A stretch of 61,651 nt of DNA from Oscillibacter sp. (GTDB taxonomy: Bacteria; Bacillota; Clostridia; Oscillospirales; Oscillospiraceae), in the NCBI GenBank assembly GCA_022791875.1, contig JAAVZX010000069.1, positions 1 through 61,651 of the forward strand, written 5' to 3'. Shown piece by piece: positions 8,150 to 16,872 of this stretch. Numbering within the stretch: position 1 is the stretch's first letter; each line of letters starts with the position of its first letter. A program made the translations under genes and the position numbers. The notes under the pieces were generated by a model. It was not told the origin of the DNA and did not search any database. It saw only the letters and a list, made by a program, of their open reading frames with translations.

Positions 8150-8312
8150 CGCACCCGTAGGGGCGGACCTACGTGTCCGCCCTTCCCGCGCGACTGCCAA
8201 TGTTGTGGGGATACATCCCCTCCCCCCCATCCAAATGGGATGCACACCGTAGGGGACGCCGCCCTCGGCGTCCCGTCCCCCGCGACCACCCTGCCCGCCT
8301 GACATGCACCCC
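8150..8312 (+). repeat. Family C repeat, double copy inside the operon
   Basis: Two GTAGGGG heads are present, with hairpins GGGCGGAC/GTCCGCCC and GGGACGCCG/CGGCGTCCC. The TGGGGATAC and CCCCCGCG companions seen in other copies are also here. It fills most of the gap between the VWA and SWIM genes. Confidence 0.8.
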
Positions 8313-8374
8313 CGCAGCCACCGCACCCCAACCGATCATCCCCCTCAACAACACAACGACAGGAGGGACCCACC

Positions 8375-10033
8375 GTGCCCACGCTCCCCGCCCCCCTGGC
8401 CGCCGCCCTCGCCCAAGCCGACGAGGCATACCTGGCTGGCCTCTCCAACAAAGGCACCGTCAACCGCGCCAAAAAGGACCTGGAAAAGCTCTCCATCACC
8501 GCCGAGGCCCAGGCTGACGCGGTCCAGGTGTCCCTGGGCGACGCACAATGTCTGATCCGCGCCCCCCTGGGGGACAGCACCTGTTCCTGCCCCTCCCAAG
8601 CCATGTGCAGGCACCGGATCGCGGCCATTCTCTGGCTGAAAGCCCAGTCCGCCGACGCCCCGGACGGCGCGCCGCCGCCTGAGCCGGAGGCCGTCGACTT
8701 CTCGCCCCTCCTGGACGTGCCCGTCGACAAGCTCCGCCGCGCCATGGGGGCCAAAGCCTTTCACAGCCTTGTCTTCCGCCTCAGCCGGGAGGGCCTGCCC
8801 CTGGTCACGGAAACATCCGTCGTCCAGATCGAGCTTCCCGACGCCTCTGTGAAACTCCTGCTGCCCCTGGAGCATTCCAGCTGCTCCTGCCGCAGTAAGG
8901 AGCTGTGCCGCCACAAGGCCGCCGCCCTGCTCTGCTACCAGCTCATCAAGGGCAAGCACACCCTGGAAGAGCTGGAAAGTCCGTCTACTGCGGACACAGC
9001 CTTCAAATCCCCCGCCCGGGACCGGGAGCAGATCAGCGCCGCCGCCCAGGCCGTGGAGGAACTCACCGCCGGACTCCTGGACACCGGCCTCTCCCGCCTC
9101 TCCGACGCCTCCCCGGACAGCGCCCTGCGCCTGGCGTCCCTGTGCCACGTAGCGGGCCTCCCACGCCTGGAGAGCGGCCTGCGGAGCCTGTCTACCCTCC
9201 TGGAGCGGGCCGTGAACCGCAGTGCCGCGTTCCGCACGGAAGACCTGCTGCTCCGCCTGGCGGACCTGGACCACCTGGCCCGCGCCCTGGAAGCCGAGGA
9301 CGCCGACATCGCCGCCCTGGCGGGCACGTTCCGCGACGAATACGCCCCCATCCCCCCGCTGACCCTCAGCCTCATGGGCGAGCGCCAGTTCCACGCCGAC
9401 AGCGGCTATGCCGGAACCGTGTATTACTTCTGGGAGCTGGACCAACGCCGCTGGTACTCCTACACGGCAGCCCGCCCCACCTTCTACGAGGGACGCCGCC
9501 GTCCCCCCGCCGCCCGCACCCCGGCCCCCTGGGGCCTGAACGGCCTCATGGACCAGTTCTACAACCTCACCTTCGTCCTAGGCAAGTGCAAGGCCACGGC
9601 GGACGGACGCCTCTCCTCCACGGAGGGGGCCCACGGCGAAGTCCTCTCCCAAAAACGCCCCTGGAAAATCTTTCCCCCGGAGCTCTGCTGGGACGATTTC
9701 TCGAAAATGTTCCAGCACCTGGAGCCCCGCCTGCTGAACGGCACGGAGCTGGAACGCCTGGTATTCCTGCGCCCCGCCGTCTGCACGCCCCAGGAATACG
9801 ACAAAACGAACCAGCTCTTCCGGATGCTCCTGACGGACGCCGGAGGCCGCACTCTGCCCCTGGAAGTCCGCTACCGAGCCGAGGAAAGCAGCCTGGTCCA
9901 GACCCTGGAGGCCCTGGCAAAGAACATCGAGCAAAGCCCCGGCGGCGTGTTCCTGGCCCTGGCCCGCCTCTCCGGCGAAGACCTCTCGCTCTATCCGGTA
10001 GAATACTACTCCGACTGGGGGTGCGCCACATGA
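8375..10033 (+). CDS. Twin SWIM zinc-finger protein (YehQ-like), 552 residues
   Basis: Two SWIM-type CxCx(5)CxH motifs are visible, exactly 100 residues apart: C70, C72, C78, H80 and C170, C172, C178, H180. SWIM domains bind zinc and nucleic acid or protein. The rest of the protein is helical and then WELDQRRWYSY-like mixed alpha/beta, with no enzyme motif recognised. The start is a GTG preceded by AGGAGGG. The stop overlaps the next start (ATGA). Its membership in the MoxR/VWA operon matches E. coli yehQ. Confidence 0.85.
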   Translation: MPTLPAPLAAALAQADEAYLAGLSNKGTVNRAKKDLEKLSITAEAQADAVQVSLGDAQCLIRAPLGDSTCSCPSQAMCRHRIAAILWLKAQSADAPDGAPPPEPEAVDFSPLLDVPVDKLRRAMGAKAFHSLVFRLSREGLPLVTETSVVQIELPDASVKLLLPLEHSSCSCRSKELCRHKAAALLCYQLIKGKHTLEELESPSTADTAFKSPARDREQISAAAQAVEELTAGLLDTGLSRLSDASPDSALRLASLCHVAGLPRLESGLRSLSTLLERAVNRSAAFRTEDLLLRLADLDHLARALEAEDADIAALAGTFRDEYAPIPPLTLSLMGERQFHADSGYAGTVYYFWELDQRRWYSYTAARPTFYEGRRRPPAARTPAPWGLNGLMDQFYNLTFVLGKCKATADGRLSSTEGAHGEVLSQKRPWKIFPPELCWDDFSKMFQHLEPRLLNGTELERLVFLRPAVCTPQEYDKTNQLFRMLLTDAGGRTLPLEVRYRAEESSLVQTLEALAKNIEQSPGGVFLALARLSGEDLSLYPVEYYSDWGCAT

Positions 10034-10404
10034 AAGGAATCCTGGAAGACGGCATCAACGCCCTGGCGGACCTGCTGCAAAGCGGCGCGGCCAGCTGCTG
10101 CCCCGAGACGGAGGAACACCTGACCCGCCTCGCCAGGGAATGGGAGGCCACGGGCCTCCACACCGGCGCGGCCCTTCTCACGGACCTCTCCGCCGCCCTG
10201 GCCCAGCGCCGCCACGGCGGAGAGGCCGGAGACCCGCTGCACATCATGGCCCTGACGGGGAAAGCGGCCCGCTACACCCGCCTCTGCCTGCAAAAATACG
10301 GCCTGGACGCCGCCCGCCAGCGGCTGAACCATACCGCGGAAATAGATGAAGACGAAGAAACCGAAGAACAGGAGGAAACAGAACACCATGAGACAGATTC
10401 ATAA
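10030..10404 (+). CDS. Operon-embedded protein of unknown function, 124 residues
   Basis: A small helical protein starting MKGILEDGINALADLLQ and ending in a very acidic tail rich in Glu and Asp (EIDEDEETEEQEE). It overlaps the SWIM gene by 4 bp and the DUF4132 gene by 17 bp, so the three are translationally coupled. No family was recognised. The position between the SWIM and DUF4132 genes and the tight overlaps argue that it is a real subunit or adaptor of the system. Confidence 0.7.
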   Translation: MKGILEDGINALADLLQSGAASCCPETEEHLTRLAREWEATGLHTGAALLTDLSAALAQRRHGGEAGDPLHIMALTGKAARYTRLCLQKYGLDAARQRLNHTAEIDEDEETEEQEETEHHETDS

Positions 10405-13400
10405 CGCGAACCCCCAGCAGACGGACAAGCGCACGAAGGAATTCACCGAAGCCGGCCTGAACCCCGCCAACGTGGCCTGGCTGATCCCCTACCTGGACAC
10501 CGCCCAGCCCGAGGACCCCAGCCTTCTGGAAAAAGCGGTGAAGCAGTCCCCCGCCGCCCTGACCCAGGATCAGTGCACGGCCCTGGGCCTCCTGCTGGAC
10601 CGCCTGATCAGCAAGGGCCGGGTGGAGGACCAGGAGCGGAACAACCGCACAGTAAAAGCCTTCTTCTCCATTTTCGGCGTCAGCATGATGCAGGACTCCG
10701 TGGTGAAAGCCCGCCCCTGGCTCAACACCGGCTCCAAGATTGCCAACATGTCCATCCCACTCGATAAGCTCCTGGGCCCCGGCGCGGCCCTGGCCCTGAA
10801 AGCCAGCTACTGGCGGGGCGGCAGCAGCGTGGCCGACAGCCTCCGCATCGCCGCCAAGTTCGACGTCATTGAGGACGCCCTGTCCTACTGCACGGACCCC
10901 AACGACCCCGCCCGGATCATCCTCGCCTGTCTCTGGCTGGGCCACCAGGGGCCCGTGAACACCCTTATGGGGAACATCACTGGCAAAAACGCCCGGATGA
11001 TCCAGCTGGCCCAGGAGGGCGCGGCGAATTTCCTCGCCGAGGCGGCACCCTCCCTGAACCACGCCAACCACAGCTTCCTGGAGTCCTACATCCGCAATGC
11101 CGGAAAGGACGCCCAGCCCATCCCGCCCCAGATCGCCGGACCCATCCAGTCCCTGGGTTCCCGGAACTCCAACACCTCCGCCGTGGGCAGCGCCCTCTTC
11201 TACGCCATGGAGACGGCCCCGGTCCTCCAGAACGCCTTTATCGCCTACGCCCACCTGCATCCCGGCATCACCCTCCGCATGGCCCTGGAGCTGGGCGGAC
11301 CCCAGCGCTTCAAGGCCCGCCTCCCCTGGCTGGTCCAGAACACCCCCTTCCACGAGGTCCTTTTCTATCTCTGCAACACCAGCGGATACTACAGGGAAGT
11401 GGCCCTTCTAGCCGCGCGGGACTACCCGGACCAGTTCGCCAAGGCCATCAAGGGCAGGCAGTATTATGATGTGAAATACATCCGTGAAGTCCTGGCGGAG
11501 GGCAACCCCGAGCAGTTCCGGCACATCCAGGACAGCAAGCGTCCCGGCCTCCAGGCCCAGGTGGCCGACGATATCTCCAAGGAGGACCCGAAGGACCCCA
11601 AGGCCCTGCGGAACTTCATTCTCCGCGGCACCGGCCTGGACGCCATTCTGGCGGACACCGTCATTACCTCCAATGGCGCCCGTACCTGGTCCGCCCCCGG
11701 CATGAACACCCTGACCTACGCCCAGGAATACGGCCTGGACGACTTCCTGGCCCGCGCCTTTATCGGCATGGTCATCAACGGCTCGGACTACCTGTTCTAC
11801 CGCACCTGGAACGACGCCTGCTGCCGCCTCCCCCAGGACAAGCGGACCATGGACACGGTTCTGGACGCGGTTCATGGTGAGGGGCTTCCCGCCTATAACT
11901 GCCTGATTCTCTGCGAGTGGGAGGATCAGCACAGCTACAGCCAGAAGGACAAGGACGAGATCATCGACCAGACGGCAACCTGGATGCTGAAGCAGCCCCC
12001 CGCGCTTCTGACCGAGGCCGCGGAAAAAGGCTCCGCCTACATCCGCACCCTGGCCGTCTACGCCCACTGGAAGAAGGGCGACTACGACGCCCTGATCCCC
12101 CTGGCGGGGGACAGCTCCAAGCAGGTCCGCAAGACCGTGGAGGACGCCTTCACCTCCCGTCCCTTCGCCGAGGGCCCCAAGGCGGCGCTGGAACTTCTGC
12201 AATCCAAGAAGGCCGCGCCCCGTGAGACGGGCATCCGCATCCTGATGAACCTCCACGGAAAGACCGCCAACAAGGGCGCGTTCGTCCAGACCTACCACAC
12301 CCAGCTGGAGGAAGCCCTTGCGAAGGAGAAGAGCGTGAAGCTGGCCAACGCCCTCCGCGCCCTCCTGGGCATGGAGACGCTGGAGACCGAGAAAAAGGAG
12401 GAAAAGTCCCTGGGCGACCCCGTGGCGGACGTCCTCAAGGGCGGCAAGAAGCGGAAGGTCCAGTGGGTCCTGGACGGCACCCAGCAGCTGGTCAGCCGCG
12501 CCCCCGGCGGTGCCCTCGCCGACGCGGAGGACCGCTTAGCCGCCGTCATGCTCCTCTGCCAGGACGGAGGCCCCGTGGGTGCGCAGAACCTGGCGGAGCC
12601 CCTGGACGCCAAGGAATTGGCGGCGTTCGCCGGTTCGGTCTACGACCTCTGGCTCTCTCAGAACGCCCCGTCGAAGCAAAAGTGGGTCCTCACCTTCGCC
12701 TCCGTCTTCGGCGGGCACGACATGGTGGAAACCCTGAAACGGCAGATCAACCAGTGGCCCCTGGAGTCCCGGGGCGCGATTGCCTGCGAGGCCGTCAACG
12801 CCCTGGCCCTCAGCCCCGAGCCCGACGCCCTCTTAGTGGTGGACAGCATTTCCCGCAAGTTCAAGTTCAAGCAGGTGAAAGCCGCCGCGGGCAAGGCTCT
12901 GGATGCCGCCGCGAAGGTCCTGGGCCTCTCCGCCGAGGAATTGGCGGACCGCATCGTCCCGGATCTGGGTCTGGATCAGCGGGGCCAGCGGGTTTTCAAC
13001 TACGGCCCCCGCTCCTTCACCGTCACCCTGACCCCCGCCCTGGAGCTTGCCATCGAAAACCAGGACGGCAAGAAGATCAAGTCCATGCCCTCCCCCGGCA
13101 AGCAGGACGATCCCGACCTGGCCAACGCCGCCAGCGCCGATTTCAAGGCCATGAAGAAGCAGATCAAGACCGCCGTCTCCACCCAATCCCTCCGCCTGGA
13201 GCAGGCCCTTTCCACGGGCCGCGTCTGGACCGGCGCAGGCTGGCGCGCCCTCTTCGTCGAGAAGCCCATCATGCGCCAGTTTGCCGTGGGCCTCATCTGG
13301 GGCGTCTACGGCCCCGACGGCGCGCTCACCGACACCTTCCGCTACCTGGAAGACGGCAGCTTCAACACCGCCGACGAAGACGAATACGAGCTCCAGGACG

Positions 13401-13978
13401 ACGCCCGCGTCGGCTTAGTCCACCCCGTAGAGCTCCCCAAGGAATCCCTGGACGCCTGGCGCCAGCAGCTTGAGGATTACGAGATCACCCAGCCCATCCT
13501 CCAGCTGGACCGCCCCGTCTCCCGCGTCAAACCGGAGGAAGCCAACGAAACCTCCCTGGGCACCTTCGGCGGCAGGGTCCTCAACGACATGTCCCTGACG
13601 GGCAAGCTCCTGGGCATGGGCTGGTATCGCGGCAGCATCCAGGACGCCGGCGGCTTCTACGATTTCTACCGCGAAGACGGCCCCGTCGGCGCACAGTTAA
13701 ACTTCTCCGGCAGCTTCGTCGGCGGCGGCATGGACGACGAAGTAGAAGTCTTCGACATCCAATTCTACCGCTCCGGCACCGTCCAGCGCGGCAGCTACGT
13801 CTACGACACCCTCGGCATCACCGACATGCGCAAACCCGCCTCCCAGCAGTCCCCCGACCAGCGCCTCTTCAAACTCGGCGAAGTCCCCGCACGGCTCTTC
13901 AGCGAAATCGTCTACCAGGTGCAGAAAGCCACAGCCTCCAGCACCGAAACGCGGGACGACTGGAAGACGCGGACCTGA
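10388..13978 (+). CDS. DUF4132 domain protein (YehI/MolR-like), 1196 residues
   Basis: This very large soluble protein matches YehI in length (about 1200 residues) and neighbourhood. The C-terminal third has the DUF4132 pattern, including TGAGWRALFVEKP, FAVGLIWGVYG and PVELPKESLDAWRQ. The N-terminal and middle parts are HEAT-like helical repeats by eye. E. coli homologues were once linked to molybdate metabolism, but this is not firm. The ATG at 10388 was chosen because AGGAGGA lies upstream; an in-frame ATG at 10346 gives only a lysine-rich stub. It is the last gene of the operon. Confidence 0.85.
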   Translation: MRQIHNANPQQTDKRTKEFTEAGLNPANVAWLIPYLDTAQPEDPSLLEKAVKQSPAALTQDQCTALGLLLDRLISKGRVEDQERNNRTVKAFFSIFGVSMMQDSVVKARPWLNTGSKIANMSIPLDKLLGPGAALALKASYWRGGSSVADSLRIAAKFDVIEDALSYCTDPNDPARIILACLWLGHQGPVNTLMGNITGKNARMIQLAQEGAANFLAEAAPSLNHANHSFLESYIRNAGKDAQPIPPQIAGPIQSLGSRNSNTSAVGSALFYAMETAPVLQNAFIAYAHLHPGITLRMALELGGPQRFKARLPWLVQNTPFHEVLFYLCNTSGYYREVALLAARDYPDQFAKAIKGRQYYDVKYIREVLAEGNPEQFRHIQDSKRPGLQAQVADDISKEDPKDPKALRNFILRGTGLDAILADTVITSNGARTWSAPGMNTLTYAQEYGLDDFLARAFIGMVINGSDYLFYRTWNDACCRLPQDKRTMDTVLDAVHGEGLPAYNCLILCEWEDQHSYSQKDKDEIIDQTATWMLKQPPALLTEAAEKGSAYIRTLAVYAHWKKGDYDALIPLAGDSSKQVRKTVEDAFTSRPFAEGPKAALELLQSKKAAPRETGIRILMNLHGKTANKGAFVQTYHTQLEEALAKEKSVKLANALRALLGMETLETEKKEEKSLGDPVADVLKGGKKRKVQWVLDGTQQLVSRAPGGALADAEDRLAAVMLLCQDGGPVGAQNLAEPLDAKELAAFAGSVYDLWLSQNAPSKQKWVLTFASVFGGHDMVETLKRQINQWPLESRGAIACEAVNALALSPEPDALLVVDSISRKFKFKQVKAAAGKALDAAAKVLGLSAEELADRIVPDLGLDQRGQRVFNYGPRSFTVTLTPALELAIENQDGKKIKSMPSPGKQDDPDLANAASADFKAMKKQIKTAVSTQSLRLEQALSTGRVWTGAGWRALFVEKPIMRQFAVGLIWGVYGPDGALTDTFRYLEDGSFNTADEDEYELQDDARVGLVHPVELPKESLDAWRQQLEDYEITQPILQLDRPVSRVKPEEANETSLGTFGGRVLNDMSLTGKLLGMGWYRGSIQDAGGFYDFYREDGPVGAQLNFSGSFVGGGMDDEVEVFDIQFYRSGTVQRGSYVYDTLGITDMRKPASQQSPDQRLFKLGEVPARLFSEIVYQVQKATASSTETRDDWKTRT

Positions 13979-13984
13979 CCGCCA

Positions 13985-14092
13985 TACGGGGGACGAGGGA
14001 CGGGGGGCCTCCGGCGGCCAGGGGCTTTGCCCCTGGACCCCACCAGGGAGGCAGGCGCCTCCCTGGACCCTGGCAGATCAGTCCTTCCTTGT
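13985..14092 (+). repeat. Dispersed repeat family B, copy 1
   Basis: Order: head GGGGGGCCTCCGGCGG, hairpin CCAGGGGC/GCCCCTGG, ACCCCACCAG, hairpin GGGAGGC/GCCTCCC, then CTGGACCCTGGCAGATCAGTC. It is nearly identical to the copy at 58515. Other copies lie at 15302, 20427, 21598, 49010 and 55022. Confidence 0.85.
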
Positions 14093-14099
14093 TACGTTC

Positions 14100-14136
14100 A
14101 GCACCCCCCAGAGCTTTTATCGCTCTGGGGGGTGCT
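14100..14136. terminator. Bidirectional hairpin between convergent genes
   Basis: A perfect 15-bp stem, AGCACCCCCCAGAGC/GCTCTGGGGGGTGCT, with a seven-base loop lies between the operon end and the convergent thioesterase gene. The flanking T-runs are weak on both strands. Confidence 0.7.
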
Positions 14137-14145
14137 GCTTCCCTC

Positions 14146-14565
14146 TTATATGTACTCTTCTGGAATGCGCTTCTCTAAGCGGTAGAAGGTGAAAGTGCCG
14201 GTGCCCAGGAGGAGGCCCGCTTCGTTCGTTACGCGGGCTTCCATCGTGTACAGAGTCCTTCCCGCTTTGATTTCACGCGCTTCCGCTGTGAGAACGTCGC
14301 CCGGCTTCGCCGCTCTCAGAAAGTGATAGCTCGCGTCTACGGTCACGGCCATGTAGCCCGTGCAGGCCATGGCGGAGCCGCAGGCGTGGTCCGCCATGGA
14401 GAAATACACGCCGCCGTGGGGCGCGCCCAGGGGGTTCAGGTCGTCGGGGCCTACCGTCTTGCTTACCCGCGCATACCCCGGCCCCAATTCCTCCAGCCAT
14501 AGCCCCAGCCGCAGCGCGTAGGGGCTGTGCGTGTTCCGGTACTCCTTGATTTTCTCCAAATCCAT
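14146..14565 (-). CDS. PaaI-family hotdog thioesterase, 139 residues
   Basis: The hotdog-fold 4HBT signature is clear: LNPLGAPHGGVYFSMADHAC with the catalytic Asp in the central helix and PHGG preceding it, then TVDASYHFLRAAKPGDVLTAEA. Such enzymes hydrolyse acyl-CoA thioesters, often aromatic ones; the substrate here is unknown. It starts 11 bp after the 218-residue gene, so the two form an operon. The length is normal for the family. Confidence 0.88.
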   Translation of the reverse strand: MDLEKIKEYRNTHSPYALRLGLWLEELGPGYARVSKTVGPDDLNPLGAPHGGVYFSMADHACGSAMACTGYMAVTVDASYHFLRAAKPGDVLTAEAREIKAGRTLYTMEARVTNEAGLLLGTGTFTFYRLEKRIPEEYI

Positions 14566-14576
14566 CTCTCTGCCTC

Positions 14577-15233
14577 CTAATCCGGGAATTTATCCACCCA
14601 GTTTTCGCCCTGGTAGTCCAAAATCGTCCGCTCCAGCCTCCGCAGGAAATCGTCAAGATACGGATTCTCGTCCCGCCCCTCCGCGAACCAGATATTGGAC
14701 CTTCCAAACCCAAAGGAAGCACCGCTGTTTCTCCGCGGCACCTTCCATTTTGTCACCTCACTCCGGTCCGTATCCGGCAGGAGCACGCAGTCCTCAACCC
14801 TGGCGATTGCGTTATAAGACTGCTCATAACCGCCCTCAAATTCAGCCAATTGATACCCGCAGAACACTCTGGCGTGTTTATACCACCCGACAACTGTGGT
14901 AAAATGGTAAGAGGGCTGAGCGGCGCAGTAGACGACGAGGACATCGTCGACGAATTCCTCCCGCCCGCAGGCGGCGCAGCCCTCGATCCGCTCGATATGG
15001 AGCTGATTGACCTTGCTGCCCGACGTTGCTTTCGTCTCCACGAACCCGAGGCAGTATTTTCCATCGGTCATAAAATGGTCCTCAAAAACCATAGGGGTAG
15101 GGAAGAAGTTAAAGTCCTCATGTGCGCACCCGGTTTCGGCGACATAAGCGCCGCCCATATCCGGCACATCGACCCCAGGCGTCCGCCCCTTATAATATTT
15201 CATCCAAGCGACATTACAAAACAGCAATCTCAC
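14577..15233 (-). CDS. Conserved protein of unknown function, 218 residues
   Basis: The protein begins MRLLFCNVAWMKYYKG, an N-terminus recalled from uncharacterised proteins in Bacilli and Clostridia. A Cys-rich centre (GCAACGREEF) could bind metal. The last third contains RRNSGASFGFGRSNIWF. A GTG start at 15233 was preferred over the in-frame GTG at 15245 because GGAGG overlaps the latter and gives good spacing to the former. It is followed directly by the thioesterase. No function is proposed. Confidence 0.65.
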   Translation of the reverse strand: MRLLFCNVAWMKYYKGRTPGVDVPDMGGAYVAETGCAHEDFNFFPTPMVFEDHFMTDGKYCLGFVETKATSGSKVNQLHIERIEGCAACGREEFVDDVLVVYCAAQPSYHFTTVVGWYKHARVFCGYQLAEFEGGYEQSYNAIARVEDCVLLPDTDRSEVTKWKVPRRNSGASFGFGRSNIWFAEGRDENPYLDDFLRRLERTILDYQGENWVDKFPD

Positions 15234-15301
15234 GACACAATTCACCTCCGATTACAGCAAAAGGAAAGCCGCGATAGAAGCAAGGCGTCCAAAATTAGAC
15301 T

Positions 15302-15420
15302 GATCTGCCAGGGTCCAGGGAGGCGCGTGCCTCCCTGGTGGGGTCCAGGGGCAAAGCCCCTGGACGCCGGAGGCCCCCCGTCCCCCGCCCGCCGGAGGCC
15401 CCTCGTTCCCCGCGGGTGCA
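15302..15420 (-). repeat. Dispersed repeat family B, copy 2
   Basis: It carries the same hairpin string as the copy at 13985, in reverse: CTGCCAGGGTCCAGGGAGGC, GGGGCAAAGCCCC, then GCCGGAGGCCCCCCG, with an extra partial head copy (GCCGGAGGCCCC). Confidence 0.85.
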
Positions 15421-15459
15421 GAGCACTGTAAAAATTTTATGAAAATGGTGGTTTGCCTC

Positions 15460-15488
15460 TTTCCAAATAGGGGGAAATACGGTAAAAT
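15460..15488 (+). promoter_or_regulatory. Probable promoter of pyrH
   Basis: The -10 is TAAAAT with a TTTCCA -35 at 17 bp. The -35 is weak, so the call is tentative. It sits between the repeat and pyrH. Confidence 0.45.
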
Positions 15489-15524
15489 AGGGGTGATATT
15501 TTGGTGGAAGAGGGAGGAATGACT

Positions 15525-16241
15525 ATGGCGAAACCGGTGTACCGCCGTGTGCTGCTGAAAATCAGCGGCGAGGCTTTGGCGGGTGAGAAGCACACGGGCC
15601 TGGATTTCCAGATGATTGGGCGGGTGTGCGATGTAATCAAGGAGTGCCTGGATCTGGGCGTGCAGGTGGGCCTGGTGGTGGGCGGCGGGAACTTCTGGCG
15701 GGGCGTCAAGGACGGCGGCGGGCGGATTGAGCGCACGCGGGCCGATCAGATGGGGATGCTGGCCACCGTTCTGAACTGCCTGGCCGTGGCCGACGTGTGC
15801 GAGCAGAAGGGGATTCCCGTGCGGGTGCAGACAGCGGTGGAGATGCGGTCCATGGCGGAGCCGTATATTCGATCCAAGGCTATCCGGCATCTGGAAAAAG
15901 GGCGGGTCGTCATTTTCGGCTGCGGGACGGGGAACCCTTACTTTTCCACGGATACCGCCGCTGTGCTGCGGGCCGCGGAGATTGGGGCGGAGGTCATTCT
16001 GCTGGCGAAGAACGTGGACGGGGTGTACTCCGCCGATCCGGTGAAGGACCCCAACGCGGTGAAGTATGACGTCATCAGCTATGACGACGTGCTGGCCCAG
16101 CATCTGATGGTTATGGACTCTACCGCTACATCCCTGTCCATGGACAACCACATTCCGGTGCTTCTCTTCGCTTTGAAGGACCCGCGGAACATTGTGCGCG
16201 CTGTGTGCGGCGAGAAGATTGGAACCATTGTGGGGGAATGA
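15525..16241 (+). CDS. pyrH: UMP kinase
   Basis: It phosphorylates UMP to UDP with ATP in pyrimidine nucleotide synthesis. The amino-acid-kinase fold is visible: [36 protein letters not shown] and [14 protein letters not shown]. At 238 residues the length is normal. ATG 15525 has AGGGAGGA six bases upstream; the ATG at 15519 would abut that site. It heads the run pyrH-frr-uppS, as in most Firmicutes. Confidence 0.97.
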   Translation: MAKPVYRRVLLKISGEALAGEKHTGLDFQMIGRVCDVIKECLDLGVQVGLVVGGGNFWRGVKDGGGRIERTRADQMGMLATVLNCLAVADVCEQKGIPVRVQTAVEMRSMAEPYIRSKAIRHLEKGRVVIFGCGTGNPYFSTDTAAVLRAAEIGAEVILLAKNVDGVYSADPVKDPNAVKYDVISYDDVLAQHLMVMDSTATSLSMDNHIPVLLFALKDPRNIVRAVCGEKIGTIVGE

Positions 16242-16314
16242 GTACCCGGCGTTCCCACAATTTTAACACACCCCCGAAAAAAATACCAGTTATTTTTGAA
16301 AGGAGCACTCCGTC

Positions 16315-16872
16315 ATGTTAAAGGATGAATACAAGGTATACGAGGAAAAAATGCAGAAGAGCGTGGACTCCGTAGCGGCGGACTTCGCCTCCGTGCGGGC
16401 GGGGCGGGCCAACGCGGCGGTGCTGGACCGGATCATGGTGGACTACTACGGAAGCCCCACCCCCATCCAGCAGATCGCCTCCATCGCCTCCCCGGACCCC
16501 CGGACCCTGGTGATCACCCCCTGGGACGGCTCGGCGCTGAAGCTCATTGAAAAGGCCATCCAGAACTCCGACCTGGGCATCAACCCCCAGAACGACGGAA
16601 AGAACATCCGCCTGTCCTTCCCCCAGCTCACCGAGGAGCGCCGCAAGGACCTGGTGAAGCAGATCCGCAAGTACGCCGAGGGGGGCAAGGTGGCCGTGCG
16701 GAACATCCGCCGGGACGCCATGGACAACTTCAAGAAGCAGGAGAAGAAGTCCGAGATCACCGAGGACGAGATGAAGCAGGTGGAAAAGGATTTGCAGAGG
16801 ATGACGGACGAGAGCTGCAAGAAGCTGGATGAGCTACTTGCGAAGAAGGAAAAGGAACTGATGGCGGTCTGA
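16315..16872 (+). CDS. frr: Ribosome recycling factor
   Basis: With EF-G it splits post-termination ribosomes. The sequence shows the three-helix and beta/alpha/beta pattern, including RAGRANAAVLDRI, TPIQQIASIASPDPRTL and EERRKDLVKQIRKYAE. The length of 185 residues is standard. AAAGGAGC precedes the ATG. Its stop overlaps the uppS start by one base. Confidence 0.98.
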   Translation: MLKDEYKVYEEKMQKSVDSVAADFASVRAGRANAAVLDRIMVDYYGSPTPIQQIASIASPDPRTLVITPWDGSALKLIEKAIQNSDLGINPQNDGKNIRLSFPQLTEERRKDLVKQIRKYAEGGKVAVRNIRRDAMDNFKKQEKKSEITEDEMKQVEKDLQRMTDESCKKLDELLAKKEKELMAV

